NCBI GenBank assembly: GCA_022393335.1
Contig: JAJEKB010020956.1
Coordinates: 458,529-522,528, forward strand
Length of the DNA: 64,000 bases
Reading direction: 5' to 3'
Source: Macrotrachela quadricornifera
Lineage: Eukaryota; Rotifera; Eurotatoria; Philodinida; Philodinidae
Below, piece by piece: positions 44,558-54,658 of this stretch; position 1 is the stretch's first letter; the number at the start of each line of letters is the position of its first letter. The notes under the pieces are model-generated. The model worked only from the letters and a program-made list of their open reading frames with translations, made no database searches and was not told the DNA's origin. The position numbers were made by a program, and so were the translations under genes.

Positions 44558-47500
44558 ATGGATGAGCTCTTGGAAATCTTATCTCTACAAGAGAAATGTA
44601 CACCTGAAGAGCAAATAAAAGAAAAATATATTAGTCAGTTGACGAAAGAGATTGACCAATGTTTAAGTATACCTAACGATGAATTTTTTGCAGCTTTATT
44701 TTCTTATAACGATAGATATGCACGAAAACATCCTCTGTCAAAAGTTCTTGAGATTGCCGATAGTTTATGGAATGAATGGATGAAAAGAGGTTACATTTAT
44801 GAAGATTATGAATGTCAGTTTTTAAGAACTATTTATCTACTAAATACAAAATTAATTCATTCTGATCAAGCTTCACCTAAGAAGAAAGCAGAACAACAGT
44901 ATAAAGGAGATGATCCTGTTCTTTCATATGAATTTAGCGATTTGCTGTTTAATTCTATACACCATAAAACCTTCCGAACCATCTTATCTTCAGTAAGTAC
45001 TTCAATTGCTTCGTCATCAACATATTCCGGATTGGTTGAATTAATGATGTGGTTAGATATGTACGCTACTTTCAATCAACGTTTTTCATATGAACAAGAT
45101 CAACTAAAAGAACAGATGGATCTAATTCAACCATGGATTTTAGATGAAAATTATAAGAAATATTTATCTTCATATAGCAGTGAAATTAATATCGTAAAAA
45201 AATTCTACATTGGCACATGTTCGTTGTTCTGCTCATCACTATATAAGTATGGCGGATATCGCGAACCGTATCGATGGAGTAAACTTGTTGAATCACTTTT
45301 ATTCTATTTTCAATCTTATATTATTGAATCAGCACAATTTATAACACAATGGACTGACGATCATTTATATTGTGCTGTTGGAATTATGAATATAATTACA
45401 AATTATTATTGTCAAACCAATAAAAATAAAAATTATCCATCGCTTCAGCCAAATTTGTTTCGACAATACAAACAGTTTCACGAGAGTTTAATTAAAATTC
45501 TAGAACAAGAACAATTTCGACAACAAATTCTATCAACTAGGACAAATTATGAAACACATCTTATCGATTTAATAATGAAATATGTTTTAACTGTATTGGA
45601 TGCATATAATGACATTAAGTATATACTACGATTCATGAATACATTTCCTATTTTTGCAAAATTTCTCGAAACTGAACATGCCGAAATAAATCTGAATGCA
45701 TTATATCTATGTTCAAAAATTTGTATAGATGATGATATAAGAAAACTGAATATAGCAGAGAAATTAACGTCTATCTATTTACGATCGATTGAAGATTTAA
45801 CAGCAATTTACTTACAACTGAACGAAGATGTGAAGAAACAATATTCAAAATCGTCTACTCTAACAATGCGTCAAAGAACATATATTGAGACTCGATTAAA
45901 TACACATCTAGACTATTTTTCATTATTGACAACTAAAACTTCTATACAAGAAGCAATAGGTATTCGAAATGGATTAAGATATTTTGTTGATTATCCAGAA
46001 AAAGAAAAATTTCAGGAAATATTTCACATTCTTTGGTCATTATCATTTCATCCATTAATACAAAAACAATTCCGACATAACGAACTTCTTTTAACTACAA
46101 TAAGAAAATGTCAAAAAGAAAAGAACGATATCATAAGTATCATTTTATGGACACTTGGAGATCATATAGGAATAGCAAACACGGCATTGGCAAGAGAGGA
46201 ACATGATCATAAAAACTTTTCGATGAATTTTTATGTAAACAAATGGGAAGAAATTTTTCCGTATAAAGTTATTCTTAGTTACAGTGATTACGATCATGAT
46301 ATAGGTGAAAAGATTTCCAATCATTTACGCATTAACGGATTTCGTCCACTATGTGAATTGTCTATTTCTTTGTTGCAGTCAAATCAATTAGATTCATTAC
46401 AAAATATGATTATTTGTTTGAGTGAATCTTATGAACAAAGTAATTTTGATCGTGCTATTCTTCAATTTTCTACAAAGAAACAATTTAATATTATTCCTAT
46501 TATTATTGAAAAATATTATAAACCACAAGGTTGGATTAAAGAAATATTTTCCCAAACACAGATTATCGATTTAACACAACTAACATTTATTGATTCAATA
46601 AATATGTTAATCAATATTTTACAGAACAAGATCAAAATAAAATCGAAAGTTTCTTCAGCTGAAATGACTATAGATAATATTGATCAATCCGAGAAAATTT
46701 CTCAAGATCTATTTAAAGCTTGCAAAAGAAATGATGTAAGAAAATTAAGAAAATATCTTAAAACATTAACAATAGATCAAATTAATCGAATAGGATTGGA
46801 TGGAAATACTGCATTACATATCGCTACGAATTGTAATCATAAAGAAATCATTGAACTTTTATTGAATAATGAAATATCAAGATCAATTCGAAATTCAATA
46901 ACAAATCTTACTGCATATGAAGAAGCTTCTACATTAGAAATTAAACAACTTTTTCAACGTATAAATGATGTTAATCGATTTGTTGCAGAGTCATCTCCGG
47001 AATTTTTCGAATGGACTCTTCATTATGATGATCCAAGTTTACAACGATCACAATTTCGACGACAATTACAAAATCCATTTAAAGTAGATAGAAATGATGT
47101 CCGAACAACACTTAAAGATTATCAATTATCAATGATTTTTCGTGAAATATTAGAAAAATTTTCAGAAAATTTCTTTACACCATTATCTTCAACTGAAATT
47201 TCATCAAGACATAAATCATTTATTGATTGGTTTTTTCAACAAGCAATTGAAAAAGCAAATTCAATATATATTCTCAAAGCTTATACTAGCACAACAAGTT
47301 TCTATCGAATTCTGAATAAAACTTTAGCTCAATTTGCATTAGGATATTTCGATGCAATTCTTCAAGAATCCACTGATTATAAAGTTGTTGCTTCTATCAT
47401 AAGTCTTATTTCGTTGCTTATCTATGATCCTGATATTGATAAATATGATTATCGTGGAAAAACCTATCGAGGAATGTTATTTACAGAAAAAGATCTTATG

Positions 47501-47990
47501 AAATATGTTGTTGGTTCAAAATTAATGAATATTTCTTTTGTATCCACATCAAAAACTCGTGATGTAGCCGAGATATTTGCAGATGAATGTACTCAATCTT
47601 CTTTTTCTTCAACATCAAATAAAAATCTTATCAATATACCAACAATTTGTATATATACAATCAAAAACATGGGAACTGCACTTGATATTGAAAAAATATC
47701 GGAAATTCCAGATGAACGTGAAGTATTATTATTACCATTTTCAGCATTTCAAATTCGATGTTTACGAAGATTAGATAAAACAGTTAAGAAAGGAATTGCA
47801 GTTGAAGTGGAATTAGAAGAATGTGACGAATATCAAGGAAAAGAATTTCAAATGCATAAACAACGACAACTTTTACAATCCTTGTTACAACAACATGATG
47901 GTATGAGTTTCTTTTCATCATTGAAAAATAGTTTGTTTTTTTTACTTTTTTAGATTTTACAAATAATATAGACAATCGCATATCAGATTA
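44558..47990 (+). CDS. TIR-like / ankyrin / ADP-ribosyltransferase multidomain protein B
   Basis: Exon 1 44558-47900 with a likely 52-nt terminal intron (47901-47952, GTATGAG donor and CTTTTTAG acceptor) and final exon to TAG 47988-47990, about 1,126 aa. Without splicing the frame ends at 47953 (1,131 aa, with a Phe/Leu-rich tail read from the intron). N-terminal helical region ~1-560 parallels protein A (FYIGTC, ILWTLGDHIGIA). TIR-like domain ~568-690 (KVILSYSDYD, MIICLSESY, FNIIPIIIEKYY), again with Ala (DRAILQFS) at the NADase glutamate position. Ankyrin ~717-800 (GNTALHIATNCNHKEIIELL). C-terminal ADP-ribosyltransferase: R971 in TYRGM, STS at 996-998, E1053-x-E1055 in DEREVLLLP. Role as for protein A; the conserved triad suggests an active arginine ADP-ribosyltransferase. 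Confidence 0.88.
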
Positions 47991-50323
47991 GACTTTCAGT
48001 ATATCAACTATGACTACACAGCAAAAATACGGAACTTTTCTGCGATCTCAAGGAATGGATAAGTGGATGAGAGATGAACATAATAATCACACCCTCATTT
48101 TTAATCTCTTTCATATTAAAAATAACATTTTTCTTTGGCTTTTCGGTTGTACTTACAAAAATAATTTTTAACTTATGATAAAAATGTAGGAAATTTTCGT
48201 TTCTGTAAGTATACACTATAGTCAACAAGTAACGCTCATCAAAGCTAACTCGCTTAACCCTCGACTGAATCCATTCTATCTATTTTGAGAATCATTGTCA
48301 GATAAGTCGTCGATAAGTGTGACGCTATACTCGCCTCAATGTGAACAAACTCTCCATATGTTATGATTCCCAAACGCAAGACTATGATTCTCAAATTCGA
48401 AAATATTTCAAGTATTGGCGATTTTCTCATCATGAGTAATACGCTTTGACTTTTATGCAGCAATAATTATGTGCTGACATTGGTCGCCTGAATTACACTT
48501 GAAATACTTCTTTCGAAAAATATTCTACATTTAATTGAAAGTTGTGCGCAAGAGAAAGTCATGTTAATCTTGTAAATGACCAGCGGATTGCTCGTTAGTG
48601 ACCGTACAAGGCGTCACTCACGACTAATGATAGTGAGCCTCCCTCATTCTATCTTCTTTTTAAACTAGTCTTCTAGCTGCGTTACGATTGAATCAAATTG
48701 ATTCCCGTTCCGTAAGAACTAGCAGGTTTTTAATAGGATCACTCCTAACCATAAGTCTTAAAACGCAAACGGAAAAAGAGGTATAGAATTAAAGCAAAGA
48801 AAAAATATGCAGAAACACACTTTGTTGAAGAAAACACGTGTGACAATAGAGATTTACCTGTGTATTTTGTGTAGAAAACATTTCAAAGCTGTTCTTCTGT
48901 TTCCAAAGGGACCACATTCTCAGATTCCATAAATCATGCAGAGTTATCGTAAGTTTGCCAAAACATCTTTCTTGTTTTGAATATTAATCTCTCATAGGAG
49001 CCCCTAGTCGATCCATTGTTTATGTCTGCTTCTGTAACTAATAGTTCAATTTTGTTTACAAACTCAACAAATCATGCCTAACTTTATACGAACGGTTATG
49101 AGGTATGGGATGAAAATCTTCAGACGAGAAATTCAAAAATTAAGTTTATTTTACATACTCTTAATAATAATGCACCTTCCATCGAACTGAACGGACTGTT
49201 GCTGTGACATTTGCCTATTATTGTTTTTAAAACATTTTTTACCGTGAGATATCGTTCACTGTCTATCATGCATGTTGAATTGATTAGAAAAATGTCGAAG
49301 CGTCTCAGTTGATTAATTTTATACTCATTTACGGAATATTTCATGTGCAATAGATCATCTATGCCTGTTAGTTAGCTTCCTGCTTATGGATTTGTTTGGG
49401 TACTCTGACAAAATAATGAGTTGTATGTAAATAAGAGATGATCTAAAGTTACGAAGCAATATATAGACAACTCTTCCGTGTGGATTTAATTTCTTTATGA
49501 ATTATTACTATAGTTAATTTTGTAGAACTCACAAGTAACGCAACGCAGACGTCGCTAAGCCCTCTACTGGAAGGAGATTAATGTGGCGAAAATAGAATAA
49601 AATATTCAGTTGACAAGTTCTAAATTCTATCGACACATTTTAATTTAACATTTATCTATATGTTTATAACGGTAGTAATTGCAGATATAATTAATCTAAT
49701 ATATCAGTAGTAAAAGAGAGATTCTCGATCGTGTTGCGAAATCTTCTGACATTCATATTTGCCATTATCTGTGTGGATATTATTTGGGATTGTCGTTTCT
49801 TTATATTGGTCGAACTGTGTTTGTGATTTGAACATCGTATAATTATTTAAATACTTCTGTTAATTGAGCTGTAAACAACTAACGCTCGTCAGTACGACCC
49901 GCTTGATCCTCGACTGAACCTTATCTAATCGTTATCTATCTTTGCTTGATGGATCCTGTTTCGAGAATTATTGCTGAATACATAGATGCATACAAATAAA
50001 TCGCATGATATTGACAGTGACAACCTTTATATAATTATTAAAAGATCGGATCTTTGAATTTTTTGTTAAGATTTTCTATAGTGAATCGTGAGAGATAGCT
50101 CACAATCGATCGTTAGCGTTCCTACGGATCGTCACTCTCGATTACTCGATTTTGCGTATGATGTGAGGTATAATTTAGAGTCGTACTTCTTTACTCATTT
50201 TATACTAGTAGTGAATAAAACAAGAAGATTAACACATGTAAAAATAATTGGATCGGCATTTTAGATGGTATAATGGGAATGGCATTCACACATATATGAT
50301 ACTAATTTTCATGGTCTCGATTC
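47991..50323. other. 2.3-kb intergenic region with diverged direct repeats
   Basis: No gene. Related strings recur: AAGTAACGCTCATC...CTCGACTGAA (~48231-48275), AAGTAACGCAACGC...CCTCTACTGG (~49531-49570) and ACTAACGCTCGTC...CTCGACTGAA (~49869-49908). A second motif, TCGTTAGTGACC...CGTCACTCACGA (~48592-48624), recurs as TCGTTAGCGTTCC...CGTCACTCTCGA (~50110-50140). This looks like an old duplication of an unknown element. Small ORFs here show no features. Confidence 0.45.
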
Positions 50324-50828
50324 TGACAAGGAAACATATTTGAGTGTACCCATGCAGAGAGAGATTTAAATCATTCTATCATATAGGGTTATTCATGAAT
50401 GTCTTACGAGGGAACCACCCAAGGTGTTACCCTCCGTTTTTTCTCGTTCATGTTGCATTGGATAGAGTATAAGTAGATGGTAAAGACCCTAAAGGGATTT
50501 CTACCCATGCCTTATCTTTTAAAAACTACAGCTACTCTTCTATTTTGTGCTTTATATATATTTTCAAAAAAGTCGTAGGGAACCTCAGGATTCGAAAAAA
50601 GTATATTTTCGAATTTTGACCTGAAACTTTGAGTATTTAGAGATCTGATATAGACTAGTTCTTATGAAAAGTTTTGAAAGTTTTCATTAAGCTTTTTTCG
50701 AAAATGAGCCTTTTTAAATCTTTACCAACGGGTAATATTTATGAGAAAGGACGTGTATCTACGAAGTTCCATATTCGAATGATTTAAATCTCTCTTTGCA
50801 TGAGTACACTCAAATATGTTTCCTTGTG
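50324..50828. repeat. Foldback element P10 with ~52-bp terminal inverted repeats
   Basis: TGACAAGGAAACATATTTGA then GTGTACCCATGCAGAGAGAG (50323-50362) and on to TTAAATCATTC is repeated inverted at 50777-50828 with two or three mismatches. The interior (400 bases) has no ORF of interest; parts near 50590-50720 may fold weakly. MITE-like. Confidence 0.85.
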
Positions 50829-51047
50829 AGTCAATTTCTTTCACATCATTCTTCAAGGCTGTCTACCTTTCGAAGCTACATATTCAGCGTTATGTCAATT
50901 ATCATGAATATTCTTCGTTCGTAACTCCTTATTGTTGTATGTTATTTCCTATAAAAACGGCTATTACTGCACTGCAGAGCTATCTTGTAAAATACTGATG
51001 AAAATATTCCATTCACTTTGAACAAAATTGTTGACATTTGTATCAAA
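50829..51047. other. Short intergenic flank
   Basis: No feature recognised. Confidence 0.5.
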
Positions 51048-51231
51048 ATTAGAGACCTGCAAAATGGTCACGGTCACGGTCACGGTCACGGTCACGGTCA
51101 CGCGTGACCGTGATCGTGACTAGTTTTGGCAATATCTTCGTGACCGTGACCGTGACCGTGACCAGATGGCTCGTGACCGTGACGTGACCGTGACTGAGCA
51201 ATCATGACCATGGTCACGCAGATCTCTAAAA
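51048..51231. repeat. Palindromic GGTCAC hexamer element with short terminal repeats
   Basis: Six or so GGTCAC units run from ~51065, turn at CGCGTGACCG (~51101) and are followed by GTGACC units on the same strand (51140-51165, 51171-51195), so the whole block is a hexanucleotide palindrome. It ends CATGGTCACG. The block is framed by TTAGAGACCTGC (51048-51059) and GCAGATCTCTAA (about 51219-51230), inverted with one mismatch. High GC and strong self-pairing, with no coding capacity. Confidence 0.9.
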
Positions 51232-51352
51232 CTGACTCAATTTATAATTGAATTGAGAAATGGAAAAATCTATGTTTTTATTATGTTCATATTTAATAAT
51301 AAATCTGAACTGAAAACAACATAAAAACAACAGTGAAGAAACAACAAGATTG

Positions 51353-51752
51353 NNNNNNNNNNNNNNNNNNNNNNNNNNNNNNNNNNNNNNNNNNNNNNNN
51401 NNNNNNNNNNNNNNNNNNNNNNNNNNNNNNNNNNNNNNNNNNNNNNNNNNNNNNNNNNNNNNNNNNNNNNNNNNNNNNNNNNNNNNNNNNNNNNNNNNNN
51501 NNNNNNNNNNNNNNNNNNNNNNNNNNNNNNNNNNNNNNNNNNNNNNNNNNNNNNNNNNNNNNNNNNNNNNNNNNNNNNNNNNNNNNNNNNNNNNNNNNNN
51601 NNNNNNNNNNNNNNNNNNNNNNNNNNNNNNNNNNNNNNNNNNNNNNNNNNNNNNNNNNNNNNNNNNNNNNNNNNNNNNNNNNNNNNNNNNNNNNNNNNNN
51701 NNNNNNNNNNNNNNNNNNNNNNNNNNNNNNNNNNNNNNNNNNNNNNNNNNNN
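51353..51752. other. Assembly gap (400 N)
   Basis: Exactly 400 undetermined bases, a number that suggests an arbitrary or estimated scaffolding gap. It lies next to a palindromic satellite-like block, a plausible cause of assembly failure. Any ORF spanning it is an artefact. Confidence 0.99.
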
Positions 51753-52766
51753 TTTCGCTCGAAAGAGCTGAACTTTGAGCTGGAGCTGGTGCACCCCTAT
51801 TTCTAATGGCAGGTGTACCCAGCAGAAGTAAAATGTACGGGACACCTGCTATTACAAAAAAACACGCTGCGGTACACTTGCTTAAAAAATTAGAGTGTAC
51901 CTTGTACACTTTACAAAGTGAATATACACTTTGTTTTTTTATATGTTGAGAAGTATTTTTATTCTTACACATTTACTCTGAAATGATCGATAATATTACA
52001 CAGTAATCTATATTAAAATTTTATGTTGATTTCTTATTCCAGTTTTTTATGTTTACAGTTTATGTATTTATGAAACTATCAAATGTAAATTGAACTTGTT
52101 TATCTATTATTTGTTTGTTTAAAATTGATGTATTATTTTATAAAAGGAAAAAAATGAACTTGATTTATTTTGCATGATTTTGTAGTATATGAACCTTTGT
52201 TTGAGTACATTTTGTACCCTTACCATTTAAAAATAAAGTGTACACATACATTTTGTTTTAAGAAAATAGAGGGTACCGTACATTCTATTTTGGATTTCTA
52301 TTAGAAACGCTGGTATGCACGGGTTTCTGCTAGTATATATATAGCGTTCAACGAATATTTCTAAATTATTAATTTATCCTTGTTTAGAAATATTTTAGAT
52401 ATTAATTTAATTATTTTTGACGATCATAAAAGATTTGATTGTTTTTGTTTTTTTTTTGGCGATTATTTTTGTAATTATTTTTTACACGTAGTATGTCAAA
52501 CTTATGTGAAAGTTTTTCGATTTTCCGTTGTATTCTTTAGTTTTTTTCTTTGTAAAATAATTTTTTCTTTTTTTTCCTTGCTATTAATTGTGTTTTTAAT
52601 CTCAAAGCTGAGAATTCTTTTCAAATCAATAAGAAAAGAATCTTTTCTGAGCTGAAGATATTAAAAATGATTTTTTCAATCATTAATTAATCTACTTAAA
52701 GCTAATTCAGACGGGAACGAAGGAAAGTGTACGTCATGTGCACCAATCACGTACGTGCGCAAATAA
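51753..52766. other. Intergenic flank after gap
   Basis: No gene. Repeated GTGTACC / GGTACAC-like strings (51813, 51870, 51893, 52215, 52237, 52272) occur in both orientations and may be remnants of a tandem or inverted element. 52430-52620 is T-rich and low-complexity. Confidence 0.4.
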
Positions 52767-53070
52767 ATGGTGCACGGACTGACTTGGGTAGTTTGTTTTG
52801 GTTGTTGGTTAACAAAAGGAAGGTATCCAGACTGCGGAAAAACCTCGAAAACTGTCACGCTTAATAAACTCAAAGCCGGCATCCCTCCCTGTGATCAGAC
52901 GAGACCAACCTTCCTCCTATCAACGCACTCTAAAATATTTGAAAAAGCTCTGCTTGATCGTGTTAGCCTTCGGGCCACAAGAAGTAGTTTTGTGCCATAC
53001 GAACAATCTGACTTCAGAACTAGTTTTCTACTTTATACTTCACGTTTTAATATATATTTAAGAGGAAAAA
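52767..53070 (+). pseudogene. Non-LTR retrotransposon reverse transcriptase fragment
   Basis: The plus frame reads TLNKLKAGIPPCDQTRP, then FLLSTHSKIFEKALLDRVSL and SFVPYEQSDFRT. It matches the reverse-transcriptase core pattern N-K-x-K-A-G-x-P, R-P-I-S-L-L-S-x-x-S-K-x-F-E-K and E-Q-S-G-F-R known from LINE-like elements. Only about 80-100 codons of the finger region remain; the catalytic YADD region is absent. Downstream sequence becomes T-rich noise. The Ser-Asp for Ser-Gly change in EQSDFR and the truncation indicate a dead 5'- and 3'-truncated copy. Confidence 0.75.
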
Positions 53071-54658
53071 TGTTGGAAAGATTAACAAGGTATTCTTTTT
53101 CATTTGATATTTTAATAATGGTAAGAAAAAGAATTTTTTTTTCTTTTCGTTTTCTATTCTCTTGATTATATTCCTCTCAAGTGTTATTACATTTCTGTTG
53201 GGAAATACCCACTGTGAATCGTGATTACGTGATGCACTATTTTGGTATTGATTCTTCAACTTTCTTTTCTTATTATTAAAAATTTTTTTTTTTTCTATAT
53301 AATAATTGTTCAACAAAACGGAAAGGACATAAAATTCTTGAGGGTGAAGGGTTCGTATATTACAGATTTTCGAATGAGATTAATCGTCGAGTTCGAAGTT
53401 ACCGTTCTTGAATCGAATTGAGCCTATATTGCGCTCGCTATACGGACGAAGTATGTTCTCACTCGTCGTGCTTGCATATGCGATACGAAATCGTGAGAAA
53501 AATATTGTTTACTGTTGTATTGACTACGTCACTGAAGGTAACTGATCTTTAACTTTTTACACAGAACACTGTGATGATCGTAGCGTGGAAGAGATCCAGA
53601 ATTTCTCTTGATTCAGTATCACTTGAAACAATGAAACCATGTATCATAATGGAATTTGAAATAAGAAAAAGCAGAGCTACAACGAATTCAAAAATTCAAG
53701 TTCCCAAGGCAAACTAGTGTGGCATTAAGGAGAGGAAATGAGCCCGACGTTGCAGTCGGCGAGTACTAGATTTAGTTCATGAATCTATTCTCGAAGATTT
53801 CTGAACATCTTCAGTTCACATAACTATTTTTGGTAACTAATGTCGGTAATTAGTATTACTATTTTTCTGCAATTATTCTTGTCTAGACGTCTTTTTTTCT
53901 TTTCAAGAAAAGAAAAATACGTCACTCGTCGGCTTCTTGTCAATTTTTTCTTTCGAAGTAAAAGCGCGTGGACGACTGCGACTTGTGCAAACACAACTTT
54001 TTTTTTCTTTGATAAAAAAAAGAGTAACGAGCCGACCGACAGAACAAGTAACATTTTAAGCATCAAATGTAGAAACTTTTGGGAAAAAAATGTATTGTGC
54101 ATTTATTATTTATTTCGAATATGGTGGCTATTTGACTGAATCTTTGAAATAATTGTTTTGCACATAACGTCAAATGTTGCCTGTAAATAAGCTTGAAACT
54201 CTTCTCATTTCTATCGAATTTGCTACTTTGTAAAACAGACTTTCTCCTTTTAGTTTGAAGTTACTCTGAATTTACAGTTTTTGCGTGAATTAAACAAAGA
54301 TATTTTGTTAATTGTTTTCTGATAGCACTTCGGAAAGATCTATAGAAATAGGAGATAGATGGATTTAGCAGGCAGACCTGTGTTCAGGATAGGTTCTGAG
54401 GTTATTAAAGCTATCTTTAAATAATATTTCACGTTGAAAAGTCGTCAGCTTAATTATAAGAAGTGGCACATAGAGATGGAAGTTGGAATCCGATGAAGTA
54501 ATCATAACTTTCGACACAAATAATACAGACTTAATCCTTTTGGTTTTTTTCCCACTCGTCATTTTCTTGAGTCAGTGGGAATATGAATGAGTATAAATGA
54601 AAGAGAAACTCTCAGAATATTTACTACTAAAATTCTTTGATATCAAAATTAAATCGAA
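53071..54658. other. 1.6-kb intergenic region
   Basis: No gene supported. A GC-richer patch (53380-53560) and a small stem-loop (GCCCGAC-GTTGCA-GTCGGC at ~53742-53760) are present. ORF pairs at 53824-54139 on both strands are mutual shadows within T-rich/A-rich sequence. Confidence 0.45.

Noticed and set aside
51226..51972. Long ORFs spanning the N gap
   Set aside because: They exist only because N is read as open frame; no real coding sequence flanks the gap.
53736..53768. GC-rich stem-loop considered as part of a tRNA or small RNA gene
   Set aside because: Only one short stem; no tRNA A/B boxes or cloverleaf could be drawn around it.
53824..54139. Opposed ORFs of 92 and 99 codons
   Set aside because: Mutual shadows in T-rich/A-rich DNA without any recognisable domain.
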